DNA from: Syngnathus acus
Taxonomy: Eukaryota; Chordata; Actinopteri; Syngnathiformes; Syngnathidae
Assembly: GCF_901709675.1 (NCBI RefSeq)
Contig: NC_051096.1
Coordinates: 6,971,001-7,035,000 of the forward strand
Direction of reading: 5' to 3'
Length of the DNA stretch: 64,000 bases
Made by a program: the position numbers and the translations under genes. Of this stretch, positions 46,701 to 58,300 are shown in pieces. The notes below the pieces were generated by a model. The model ran no database searches and was not told the DNA's origin. It saw nothing but the letters and a program-made list of their open reading frames with translations. How positions within the stretch are numbered: position 1 is the first letter of the stretch; each line of letters opens with the position of its first letter.

Positions 46701-49700
46701 ATCAACTAAATGGGAGTAGAGTCGAGATTAAAGAGGAAGAAAGTGGTAGGTAGGAAGAGCCACGAATAGACGGCTTGATGGAGGAAAAGGGGAAAGATTT
46801 GTGATAAGAGTGATAGAAAGGAGAAACATGGATAAATGGCTTGCTGATGGCGAAAGGCAGAAAGAGAAATGGACTATCAGGTGTTGGGAGAAGGATGGAT
46901 CAGGAGATAGTGGCTGTCACATAGAGTGAGGACATTTTTTTTAACTAAAATGTGGGAGTGAAAAACAAACAAATGGAAGTGAGTTTTTGAAATGGTCTGG
47001 AAAGTCGACTGGGCCCGCCCGACATGAATAAAGAAGATGGATGAAAGAAAGACAGCTATGGATTGTCAAGTTAATCAGTTGGATGATGAAATGCCCGTGG
47101 AGTGACGAACCTCGTGAGGATAAGCGCTTCAAAAAAAAATGGATGGACGGCTGATAAAAGTTCCGTTGCGGCGGGGAAAATCGAAAGTTCTTGTAAGCGA
47201 ATTGCGAGGGGAAGATTATCGCTCTAGTGTTAAGATGAGTAGAAGCGTTTTACAAACTTTCAAGCTGAAGATGAGATTAAAAAAAAAAAGTTTTGAAGTC
47301 ATGTATATTCTGTACTTTAGATTCAGATCACTAACACTATCAAAAAAAAAAAAAAAGACCGAATCAATCCCTGGTCTGATTGATCACAGCTCAAAATTAG
47401 CCATCTAATATATGCAAATATGCAAATTTCTGTTTCAAATATATTCGCTAAAGCTTGCTTTTGGCATTTTTGCAGGAAACGGTACGACTATCCCGCCATG
47501 ATATTTTTACTACAACAATCACGTCGATGAAAAAAGAAGATAGTGCGAGGATAAGAGGATTTCACAATCATACGAATTTTTTTCATGCTGTCTTGAGAGT
47601 CGAATAACCTTGGAACAGGCAGCAGCCTTGTTATTATTCGACAGGAGAGAGCGGCTGTGTGGAAATTCATTGAAGTGTGCGCTCCCGAGACACTATCACG
47701 GTAAACACGAGTGTCCGTTTGACACCGTATGTCCACGCTTTCCAATCCTTCACTAATCCCCTTGTCTGTAGCCACGGCATAAGTAAGAGACCACCTAAAA
47801 ACGACAAAAACGCAATTGGAATCTGAAATAGGACAGCTGTGACACAGTTTGTGCTTTTTGAATTTTTTTTTTGGACGAAATGACGAATTTATTTTGGAGA
47901 GCACTCAAACAACTGGAATTGAGTTGAAGATTAGTTGACTGCCTTGGTAATTAAAAAAAAATTCCATGTTGCTAGCTTCCAGAAGATGATTAAGGTCATT
48001 TTTCCATTGTATTATTAATATAATATTATATATATTAATATTTATTATTGAACCGAATCTGCTGGGTCAAAATGATTAACCCAACCTGTTAAAAAAGCAA
48101 AACAACCCAGAATTTCTTTTTTAAAAATATGTAACAATCAAAACAGTTATTTGTTGCAAAAATCACACAATTATGGGATCTTTCCATAAGTAACAACAAA
48201 AAAGAAAAATCCAAACTTCACTTGTTGACACCCTATTTTCTTTCTCCCATTCACATCTCCCTCTATTTTAAAAGCGCTTCAATCCCATCTATTTGCTGTC
48301 ACTTCCACTCCAATGCCACATCTGAAGCCTTGAACCTGTTGCCTAACTCGCCTCAGTCAAACAAACTAAAAAATCGATTGTCTTGGAGAGGTGAGGAGTA
48401 AAAAAAGAGCGATAGATAGAGAAGAGGCAGATAAATGAGTCCTTCGTGATAATGTCTGGATGCTTTATGAAACATCCTGCCCGCCGTGACTGATAGTCTT
48501 GCTCTCGTTATCTGTCGATTGGGGTAATTGCTGTTTGTCTGAGTCGGGCTGACGGATGGTAGGAAGGGTGGAGGAGGCGGAGCTAACCTTTCACTCGCCA
48601 CAAAACGGACGCATTTAAATTTAAGCGCTTGAAAGTATCCTGTCCTTTTATGTATTACCCCTTTTGGAGATAGTGTGCCATTTTTGGGGACTTGCTGTTT
48701 ATGTATGTCGTTCTTGAGCGTGGAAGAAACGTAATAACGTTTGCATGAATATTTCAGAAGCATTTTCCAGAAGTCATCGATGCCTAATGTGTTGCCATTG
48801 CTCAATCTGTGTGCTGCAGACCTCGAATGTGATTGTGCACATCAATTCTGGCTCCTTAGTCAAATGCAGCGTTTGGGAAAAAAAAAAAAAAAATACAGTC
48901 ACACCCATGTGACCACAAATGACATCCTTAATGAAATGGCCTGCATTACTGGTCACATGCCAATTAGGACAGGAAAAATCATTTAACTTGCTGCTCATTT
49001 CCCTGGAACTGCTGCAGCTTTTTTTTTTTTTATGCCTGCTGTCTCCTTCGCAAATATGTGGAAAGCAACCTTCTGTCTGACTGATGGACCGAGGGTGTTT
49101 TTTCTTTTTTCTTTTTTTGCACGATGATTCATAGCGACTCTTGATAATCATTCCATCTGGGCTGGTGGGACAGGCAAGTCTTGTCGTCGACACATCACTC
49201 ATCATTTTGTCTTGGCTGTGCTTCCTTTGCATGCGTTCTGTCTCCCCCTCAATGCCTTGGAGATGAGCTTTTATCCCAAAGGGGGGTTGTCATGCTGGAC
49301 CTATAAGACATGCCCCCCCATCATTCCTCTACCGAGCATAGCCTTCAATCCCAACCCCGAGCTGAAGCCTGCCACTGCCACTTGCCTTGCGTTTGATTTG
49401 ATACCAGCCTAAGTGTGAATAAATTCCTGTCACAGCCCATTAAGGAGGCCTTGGAGAGATCTGGCATGTTATTAATTCTCCACAGCTCCTCACTGGCCGT
49501 CTTCTCTCTGCTATCTCTCCCACTCGGCTGCTCTTCTCAGGCACTCTCAACCTTCTCCCTCTCTCTCTCGCTTTTCTTAATACCCTGTTAATTACCATGT
49601 CTGTTCTCTTCATTCAAACGAGAAGGGGAGAAATTAAAAGAAGGGAGGCTGCTTGTAATTTGAAATTGAAAAGTGATCCATCCATCCTTGTGATTTTGCT

Positions 49701-52700
49701 TCTTCATGCAAACCTGTGAAGTAGCTGCTGGCAAAGTACACTTTAGTAACGCCTGGTTAGTTTAATCAACAAAGCTGTTGATAAACAAACGCGACGTCCT
49801 AACTCGCCATAAGACCCGAAAAGGAAGCGTGAGAGAATTTTTTATTTGATCCACTTTCCTATCTTGCACGGGAAACAATCTTTTATTTTTCACACATTTT
49901 TTCGTCTAGTCAATCATTGTTGAATCACAACTAAAAAAAAACATAAAGGGAATAAAACCGGGGAAGATTAAATGCTTTGATATCCATAAGCATGACGCTA
50001 ACCTTTATAGAAAGATCCAGCAGAGACTTGCGTAAGCTTCAAACACACAAGTTCCCATAAAAAAAAAAGGGTTCTGATGCTTTTAATTTCATTTGAAAGG
50101 AGTCACAACTTCAGGCGCTTCTCATGTCATCAAACATCCACCGGGAGTCTGAACACACAAGGGGCTTTCACTTTGGGGTCGTTTTTCGCAACAAAAAAAA
50201 AAGTCGTTTTGGCTGCTCTTTAATACACCATTCATTTTGTAATGAGCGTTTTTTTTTTTTTATCATATCCAAAATGGGAAGATGGTAATGGTAAGAAAAT
50301 ATTTGATCAAACGTGTTGTGGCCCGGTCAGCTGACACTGCAGTGGTTCCACCTCAATACGGGGATGACAACACACCTATTGTATTTCTGCCACTTCTGGA
50401 AGAGAAGGCTTTTATCTGCCTTCACAATCCCTTATAAAAAGCCTTTTATTCCCCGAGGAAATCTCAACCCAAACACACACTGGCACTTAAAGCCTCCCTT
50501 TGAGGAAAGCTATAAAGTTTATAAAGTCAATTAAGTTTCTTTTTCTAAACTGGTGGCAAATTGAGTCTGTTTGGCCTTGGCTCCCTCTGGGGGGAACTAT
50601 CAGATGCTTCGACACAACCCACTTAGGGTCACCGTTCCCGAGGCGGGCATCGAGGAGTAAGCAGCTTACTTCCACAACTTTGACTTTTCTTCAAGTTTCC
50701 CAATTTGTAGAGGATTTTACTGCAAATGCAGTTTGGGAAAGAAAAAAAAAAATACTTGGATCATACGTTATGCATGCCTTATAGTCGGTGTGTGTATATG
50801 AATTCACTGTATCATCCAGGCCCTTTGTTTGTTCAAATCTTACCTTATCAGCATGCAGGCTTCTAATCAAAAAGTCCATGCGGCTATAACCTGGTTTGAT
50901 TCTCCACGGAATCAGATCGCAGTTGCGGTAATTGACTCTCAGCTTTGAAAATGATATCAGATGTGCACTGAACTGTGTCACAGTCTGACCTCATTCATCT
51001 ACAGTATATTCTTACAGGTCAGCTGGTGCGACCCGATTAACCGAGCTCCGTGTTCACCAGTCAAGAACGAGACATATAGAATCGATACGCCGCGTCAATA
51101 CCTCAAGTCTATCGACTGCGGGTCTCCATTTTGTGCAGCAGAGCACATCTGATTGGCTACTGCCTGACCTGCTAAATTATCAGCGTGACGGAAAGCCCGA
51201 CACAACCTAGATATATCAAATTAGCACCTGTTCATATATGGTGTTTCCTCGGAATCAGCATTCAGTGTAAAATCCATCATGTTCTTTCAACTCTTGGCAG
51301 TCGGTTATGTTCTAGATGGTGTTATGACAGCGATCTGAAGTAGAGCGCCCAGGTACAAGCAGGAGATCAAAGTGACGGTGTCGTCAACATATATAGTTTT
51401 TTATCCAATTTGAAAAGATGCCGACAAAAGAATATTTACAATAAGAACCAAACGTTTTTTTTTTTTTAACGATAACTGCGTGATTCCGACTGGCAAAACG
51501 TAAAAGTGTACTTCCTCGCCCATCTAATCCCCTCTCCTCACTCACAGACACTTACACTTGTAATTCCCAGCCACATCCACCGAGTCAAAGCCGCGATTTG
51601 AGTTGCCAGCGACAGCGCGGATTAACAGAGGAATCCTGAGTGAAAGCACATTTTTGCTCCACTTGCTACATCCCCCACTTGCTCCCTTTCGCATGCTCGT
51701 CATCAAGCGTGAGCGCATATTCCAATCCGCCGCTATCTCAAATCTCCTCTTCAAAAAAAGCAACACACTTTGTAGCCTTGTTTTTGATTTGACATCAAAC
51801 GAGGTAAATAGTGATTTTATTCATCTTGTAATACCATGACAAGATTCGCTTTATTTTTCCATACAGCGCAACGAAGCAACAAACCCTTCCCCGATCGGCT
51901 TTAATGCGATAATAACGCGTCATAATTAATGGAGCGATGGCAATTAGAAAGCTTGATAAGCGTGGAGATTTGACAAATCTCAAGTGTTTAACCAATTACC
52001 ACTTTGACGCACCCATTGAAGAATGACTTCAAGCGATGCGCTCGTCAACACAAATAGATTTTCAATCGAAAGCGGCCTTCAAAAGACCCCCCAAAAAAAA
52101 ACGCTTTAGTGAATGTAGTCCAGATAAGGGATGTCTAGCGCAGAATCTGTCTTAGCACAGAAATGCATTGATGAAGGAATCTGTAGAGGCCAGCGGAGCT
52201 GAAATGGAAAAACTCAACAAGCCTCCTACTGATGGTGGAATCTTTGATCTGATTGGGAGTCAGGGACGACGAGGCGGCGTGATGAAGTGGATCAGACAAT
52301 GTGTAGAAGAAGAGCGGAACTGTCAGCTCTTTTCGTCGCTTTTATGTTATCATCTTACCACAATGATGAAATAACATGGACGACCGTTCATGTAATGACT
52401 GGCTTTGACTGAACGTAATCCCAAAATGTTTTTCAAATCACGATCCATTCATAAACATGCCAATCATTCTGAGCTGACTTGTTGCTAAGAAATGTCTGGA
52501 TGGTTCTTTGGAGCAAATTTCCAGAAAGACAATGAGCTTTAGAGAAATGATGTCTCTCAATTCTGTGCCCTCTGAGGCGGATAATCTGATATTACAAGTA
52601 TCCATCTTGTGCTTGCTCCGCTATGCCCTGAAACATTTATTAATGCAATCTACTGCACTTGGTTTTCTTCGCACTATTTGACTTTTTCCAAACATTTGGG

Positions 52701-54370
52701 CTGGGGACGTTCAACAATGCAGTGCTCTATTACCGTACCTGAAATGACCAAGACTCGATCCCGGTCTCATTAATGCAGAGTAAATGGCCAAGTTATTTCA
52801 AGAGCTGCTCATCAGGGTAATAAGGCAGATCATGTATTGTACAGTTGCACATACGCTCAGAATAAAGGTGAAAGTCAAAGAGGCAGATAGCGACGGGAAG
52901 ATCGAGGCGAGAGTGCTCGTAAGAAGCGCTGAGAGTCCTTCAGAGAGCGAGTGAGAAACTGGAAGGCCTCAAAATGTTCCACTCAAGATTATCTTCAAGG
53001 ACAATCAGCAAAAGCGTTGATATTAAGAGAGCTGTGTGAAATCCATGACTCAAGGTGTTATCTATTGGACAAAAAGGACTGTTGCCAAAAGATGGAGTTG
53101 GAGTTCATCTTAATAATTTGCATTCATGTTGCATGTGACTAATATCAGCATTCATTCAGATAAACAATTTCCAGATCTGACAAGATCTCATATGGCAGAC
53201 AGAATCATGTGTGCAAGTCTTGGTAGTTCAGTCACTGTTTTCTGGGGACCCACAAGGCTCAATTTTAGGACCGCTTCTTTTTTCTGTATTATTATGAATG
53301 ATTTTTTGTTTGAGTAGCTCAAGCGCAAGGTTATTATAATTCCAGCTCAATCCCAGTCCTGCATTAATGCAACTTTACTGACCGTGGATTATTTCTAGTC
53401 GGGTTTATTTCCATTGTGCAAAGATCGCTTTTATCACTAAAAACCAGCATTAGGAGTGATCATTTGTAATGACATTGGTGATCAAGCATCCTGTGGATGT
53501 TTTGCAATGTGTATTATTTGTAATTCCACCCATCAGTTTTCTATACTGCTTAATCCTATAATCCTGCTCAATCTCAGGCATTTGGTGTGCTTGGCAGTCA
53601 GTCACACGGAACACATAATATGGTTTTTGGTTAATTTACCAAACATGTTTTTGGAAGCACAGAGTAAATCCTGAGCCCAGAATCCAATTCATTCATGAGC
53701 AAATTAGGGTTAGGGTTAGGGCTAGGGCTAGGAATAGGGTTAGGGCTAGGGTCAGGGTTTCAGAGTAGTTTTAAACTAGGGTTAGGGTTTCAAAGTAGGT
53801 TTTAAAACTAGGGTTAGGCTTTCAACATAGGATTTAGACTAGAGTTAGGGTTTCATAGTAAGGTTTAACACGAGAGTTAGGGTTTCAAAGTAGGATTTAA
53901 ACTAGGGTTTAAGGTTTCAAAGTAGGGTTTAAAACTAGGGTTAGGGTTTCAAAGTTGGGTTTGAAACTAGGGTTAGGGTTTAAAAGTAGGGTTTTAAGAT
54001 AAGGTTTGAGTTTCAAAGTAGGGTTAGGGTTAGGATTAGGGTTTCAAAGTAGGGTTAGGGCTAGCGTTAGGGCTAGGTGTTAGGGCAGGGTTAGAGTTCG
54101 GGGTTAGGGTTACATCTTTAACCTAGTTTAGTATGTCGTTCAAGAATTACATGGTGGTTTATAGTTTTTAGTATTATTACTGCAGATACCATAACCTTTG
54201 CTAATTATTTTCTAATTAGTCCAGCTAATAAAAAAGCACCTAAATCATTTGTATGTGACTTTCTTTTACGACAGAAGCTGAAGCAGAAGAACCAACAGTT
54301 GAAGCAGATCATGGATCAACTCCGCAACCTCATCTGGGAAATCAACTCCATGTTGGCTGTCAGAAGCTGA
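40777..54370 (+). CDS. med30: Mediator complex subunit 30
   Basis: MED30 is a metazoan Mediator subunit linking activators to RNA polymerase II. Coding exons: 40777-40974, 41258-41416, 43193-43300, 54275-54370, giving 186 residues; human has 178. All introns are in phase 0. The motifs VNTASLCRIGQETVQDIVLR, RTMEIFQLLRNMQLPNGVTY, LFRKLRLVYDKCSENCAGLD and KLKQKNQQLKQIMDQLRNLI follow human MED30 closely. Twelve glutamines (40825-40860) lengthen the N-terminal tail, which in human is Pro/Ala/Gly-rich. The last intron is about 11 kb and contains a minisatellite block; the other introns are 283 bases and 1.8 kb. AATAAA at 54847-54852 is a likely poly(A) signal. Confidence 0.96.
40825..40860 (+). repeat. 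CAG/CAA polyglutamine tract in med30 exon 1
   Basis: Twelve Gln codons in a row, ten CAG and two CAA, lie in the N-terminal tail. The two CAA codons break the pure CAG run. Confidence 0.95.
41417..43192 (+). other. med30 intron 2
   Basis: This 1.8-kb intron holds a run of 13 C at 42234-42246 and a CTCF-like CCACTAGGGGTCGCT at 42851-42865. The frame at 41166-41729 that overlaps exon 2 is a shadow. No coding exon is seen. Confidence 0.7.
42851..42865 (+). promoter_or_regulatory. CTCF-like motif in med30 intron 2
   Basis: CCACTAGGGGTCGCT differs from the CTCF core at one base (T for G in GGGGGC). Binding is inferred from the motif only. Confidence 0.35.
44971..45042 (+). repeat. Possible transposon end in med30 intron 3
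   Basis: The segment has GAGTATCGATATTTGC followed by GGTATCGGTACTTAC and GCGGCCGATAGTGGTACC, a pattern I associate with a dispersed fish repeat. Class and limits are uncertain. Confidence 0.35.
46136..46172 (+). repeat. Short hAT-like repeat fragment
   Basis: GGCCGGATTTGGCCCACAG followed by CAAGTTTGACACC resembles the end of a hAT-type repeat, whose terminus reads GTGTCAAACTC on the other strand. A related fragment lies at 63895-63923. Confidence 0.45.
46228..46399. mobile_element. MITE-like hairpin element with about 47-bp inverted arms
   Basis: The left arm (46228-46276) and the right arm (46353-46399) are reverse complements with only a few mismatches. Both carry AATGAAGCTT or a close variant and TTTGCTTCATGAA. 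The 76-base interior has no open frame of note. The size of about 172 bp and the long terminal inverted repeats suit a miniature inverted-repeat transposable element. No clear target-site duplication was identified. Confidence 0.65.
53704..54112 (+). repeat. TTAGGG-like minisatellite, block A (med30 intron 3)
   Basis: The block begins with near-perfect telomere-type hexamers (TTAGGGTTAGGGTTAGGG, then GCTAGGG variants). It shifts into longer units containing TTTCAAAGTAGGG, TTTAAAACTAGGG and TTAGGG, and ends with hexamer variants again. It lies about 160 bases upstream of the last med30 exon, and the G-rich strand is the med30 sense strand. Confidence 0.9.
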
Positions 54371-54904
54371 AAGACACCAGAAGAACTGCTACCATGAAGA
54401 CACTGCACATTTGCTGAGGTGGCACTTTAGTGACAAAGCAAGGACTTCATTCTGCAAAGTGGAAAGATGAAGACGACATACCACCGAGGAATGAGTTGAA
54501 AATATGCAACCCACAAGAAAAAAAAAGGCTGGTGGTGATATTCTGGACTACCTCGATATTCGACATTTCAATCTCCATTATGATTTCAATTCAACTCATT
54601 TTTTTCAATCTGTTTTCCCATCTCCATAGAGAGTTAATAGATGTAGAAAGACATTACAATCTATTTAATCTTCTTATTTTGTGACTGATCATCTTAACCG
54701 TTTGAAAGGTTTCAGATTTATTCAATTTAAATACTGGAATGAGACAAACATTCATGTGGTTAATTTCTGTCAATGTTTTTGTTTTCATAACTTAAATTTC
54801 AATGTATGTAAACTTGAACACTTTAACAAATTAAAATGATCTAATTAATAAATTAAATGGGTATCAGGCTTTTTTTAATTAACTAAATGACCATATATAG
54901 TAAG

Positions 54905-54960
54905 TCTCTCTCTCTCCCTCGCTCTCTCTCTCTCTCGCTCGCTCTTTCTCTCTCTCTTTC
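54905..54960 (+). repeat. CT-rich microsatellite (first copy)
   Basis: About 56 bases of CT repeats with a few CCCTC and CGCTC interruptions end segment Y, first copy. Confidence 0.9.
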
Positions 54961-54996
54961 ACTCATGTTTTTGTTTTCCTAATTTAAATTTCAATG

Positions 54997-55334
54997 TACC
55001 GTATTTTCCGCACTATTAGGCGCACTTAAAAACTTAAAATTTACTCAAAAAGCAGAGCGCCTTATATATAGATCAATTGATGAATTTGTTGATCCATACT
55101 GGTTGTACACATCGCTCTGCCAAAATGTTTCAGTACGAGGCTATTTCATTTCAAAATAGGCTGTTCCGTTAATGTTTTCGAGTACGTTTACCGATCAATA
55201 TCCAACGGAATCATAAATAAGCAGCACCAATGTGTTAAATCAGTCTTTAGTCGGTTCCGATTACTTTTATGGGAGAGAGTTTGAGAAACGTGATTGTTTA
55301 CAGGGGGCTGCCATGACACTTTGCTGAGGCTCAT
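54997..55334 (+). mobile_element. Dispersed fish repeat starting CCGTATTTTCCGC
   Basis: ACCGTATTTTCCGCACTATT, then AGGCGCACTTAAAAACTTAA, and later GAGCGCCTTATATATAGATC match a repeat I remember as very common in teleost genomes. The left end is sharp, directly after segment X. The right end is uncertain and set at the first TTAGGG unit of block B. Confidence 0.5.
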
Positions 55335-58300
55335 GGGTTAGGGTTCAAAAGTAGGGTTTCGTACTGGAGTTAGGGTTTCACAGTTGGGTTTAAAGCTAGG
55401 GTTAGGGTTTCAACCCAGGGTTTCATACTGGAGTTAGGGTTTCAAAGTAGGGTTTAAAGCTAGGGTTAGGGTTTCAACCCAGGGTTTCATACTGAAGTTA
55501 GGGTTTCAACCCAGGGTTTCATACTGAAGTTAGGGTTTGAAAGTAGGGTTTAAAGCTAGGGTTAGGGTTTCATACTGGAGTTAGGGTTTGAAAGTAGGGT
55601 TTAAAGCTAGGGTTAGGGTTTCAACCCAGGGTTTCATACTGGAGTTAGGGTTTGAAAGTAGGGTTTAAAGATAGGGTTGGCGTTTCAACCCAGGGTTTCA
55701 TACTGGAGTTAGGGTTTCAAAGTAGGGTTTAAAGCTAGGGTTAGGGTTTCAACCCAGGGTTTCATACTGGAGTTAGGGGTTCAAAGTAGGGTTTAAAGCT
55801 AGGGTTAGGGTTTCAACCCAGGGTTTCATACTGAAGTTAGGGTTTCAAAGTAGGGTTTAAAGCTAGGGTTAGGGTTCCAAACTAGGGTTTCATACTGGAG
55901 TTAGGGTTTGAAAGTAGGGTTTAAAGCTAGGGTTAGGGTTTCATACTGGAGTTAGGGTTTGAAAGTAGGGTTTACAACTAGGGTTAGGGTTTCAACCCAG
56001 GGTTTCATACTGGAGTTAGGGTTTGAATGTAGGGTTTAAAGATAGGGTTGGCGTTTCAACCCAGGGTTTCATACTGGAGTTAGGGTTTGAAAGTAGGGTT
56101 TAAAGATAGGGTTGGCGTTTCAACCCAGGGTTTCATACTGGAGTTAGGGTTTCAAAGTAGGGTTTAAAGCTAGGGTTAGGGTTTCAACCCAGGGTTTCAT
56201 ACTGGAGTTAGGGGTTCAAAGTAGGGTTTAAAGCTAGGGTTAGGGTTTCAACCCAGGGTTTCATACTGAAGTTAGGGTTTCAAAGTAGGGTTTAAAGCTA
56301 GGGTTAGGGTTCCAAACTAGGGTTTCATACTGGAGTTAGGGTTTGAAAGTAGGGTTTAAAACTAGGGTTAGGGTTTCATACTGAAGTTAGGGTTTCAACC
56401 CAGGGTTTCATACTGAAGTTAGGGTTTGAAAGTAGGGTTTAAAGCTAGGGTTAGGGTTTCAACCCTGGGTTTCATACTGAAGTTAGGGTTTCAAAGTAGG
56501 GTTTAAAGCTAGGGTTAGGGTTCCAAACTAGGGTTTCATACTGGAGTTAGGGTTTGAAAGTAGGGTTTGAAGCTAGGGTTAAGGTTTCATACTGAAGTTA
56601 GGGTTTCAACCCAGGGTTTCATACTGAAGTTAGGGTTTGAAAGTAGGGTTTAAAGCTAGGGTTAGGGTTTCAACCCAGGGTTTCATACTGAAGTTAGGGT
56701 TTGAAAGTAGGGTTTAAAGCTAGGGTTAGGGTTTCAACCCAGGGTTTCATACTGAAGTTAGGGTTTCAAAGTAGGGTTTAAAGCTAGGGTTAGGGTTCCA
56801 AACTAGGGTTTCATACTGGAGTTAGGGTTTGAAAGTAGGGTTTGAAGCTAGGGTTAGGGTTTCATACTGAAGTTAGGGTTTCAACCCAGGGTTTCATACT
56901 GGAGTTAGGGTTTGAAAGTAGGGTTTAAAGCTAGGGTTAGGGTTTCAACCCAGGGTTTCATACTGGAGTTAGGGTTTGAAAGTAGGGTTTAAAGATAGGG
57001 TTGGCGTTTCAACCCAGGGTTTCATACTGGAGTTAGGGTTTCAAAGTAGGGTTTAAAGCTAGGGTTAGGGTTTCAACCCAGGGTTTCATACTGGAGTTAG
57101 GGTTTGAAAGTAGGGTTTAAAGCTAGGGTTAGGGTTTCATACTGGAGTTAGGGTTTGAAAGTAGGGTTTAAAGCTAGGGTTAGGGTTTCAACCCAGGGTT
57201 TCATACTGGAGTTAGGGTTTGAAAGTAGGGTTTAAAGATAGGGTTGGCGTTTCAACCCAGGGTTTCATACTGGAGTTAGGGTTTCAAAGTAGGGTTTAAA
57301 GCTAGGGTTAGGGTTTCAACCCAGGGTTTCATACTGGAGTTAGGGGTTCAAAGTAGGGTTTAAAGCTAGGGTTAGGGTTTCAACCCAGGGTTTCATACTG
57401 AAGTTAGGGTTTCAAAGTAGGGTTTAAAGCTAGGGTTAGGGTTCCAAACTAGGGTTTCATACTGGAGTTAGGGTTTGAAAGTAGGGTTTAAAGCTAGGGT
57501 TAGGGTTTCATACTGAAGTTAGGGTTTCAACCCAGGGTTTCATACTGAAGTTAGGGTTTGAAAGTAGGGTTTAAAGCTAGGGTTAGGGTTTCAACCCTGG
57601 GTTTCATACTGAAGTTAGGGTTTCAAAGTAGGGTTTAACAAGGAATTTTACCGAAGTCAAATTCCTTGTTTGGCACGCTCAAACATGGCGAATAAATACT
57701 CTTGAATCTTGAATCTTGAATCTTAAAGCTAGGGTTAGGGTTCCAAACTAGGGTTTCATACTGGAGTTAGGGTTTGAAAGTAGGGTTTGAAGCTAGGGTT
57801 AGGGTTTCATACTGAAGTTAGGGTTTCAACCCAGGGTTTCATACTGAAGTTAGGGTTTGAAAGTAGGGTTTAAAGCTAGGGTTAGGGTTTCAACCCAGGG
57901 TTTCATACTGAAGTTAGGGTTTGAAAGTAGGGTTTAAAGCTAGGGTTAGGGTTTCAACCCAGGGTTTCATACTGAAGTTAGGGTTTCAAAGTAGGGTTTA
58001 AAGGTAGGGTTAGGGTTCCAAACTAGGGTTTCATACTGGAGTTAGGGTTTGAAAGTAGGGTTTGAAGCTAGGGTTAGGGTTTCATACTGAAGTTAGGGTT
58101 TCAACCCAGGGTTTCATACTGAAGTTAGGGTTTGAAAGTAGGGTTTAAAGCTAGGGTTAGGGTTTCAACCCAGGGTTTCATACTGAAGTTAGGGTTTCAA
58201 AGTAGGGTTTAAAGCTAGGGTTAGGGTTCCAAACTAGGGTTTCATACTGGAGTTAGGGTTTGAAAGTAGGGTTTAAAGCTAGGGTTAGGGTTTCATACTG

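Larger units (their letters stand above)
43301..54274 (+). other. Very long last intron of med30
   Basis: Eleven kilobases separate the third and fourth coding exons. The intron contains scattered transposon-like fragments (44971-45042, 46136-46172), a hairpin element at 46228-46399, a GCAT tetranucleotide run near 43785-43799, and a TTAGGG-like block at 53704-54112. The remainder is unique-looking AT-rich sequence with many TAATTA/ATTAA motifs, for example about 49430-49680. No open frame in it resembles a known protein. Confidence 0.7.
54371..55334 (+). other. med30 3' UTR, small tandem duplication and dispersed repeat
   Basis: The likely med30 poly(A) signal is AATAAA at 54847-54852. A segment X (54773-54806) recurs at 54965-54998 with 32 of 34 bases equal. 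A segment Y, from AGGCTTTTTTTAATTAA into a CT run (54866-54960), recurs at 59227-59346. From 54997 a dispersed repeat starts with CCGTATTTTCCGCACTATTA and GGCGCACTT, and may run up to block B. Confidence 0.7.

Noticed and set aside
46316-46705. A 129-codon minus-strand open frame.
   Set aside because: It overlaps the hairpin element and shows no recognisable domain or conserved motif.
47488-47904. A 138-codon minus-strand frame in the long med30 intron.
   Set aside because: It has low-complexity ends, no domain and no splice support.
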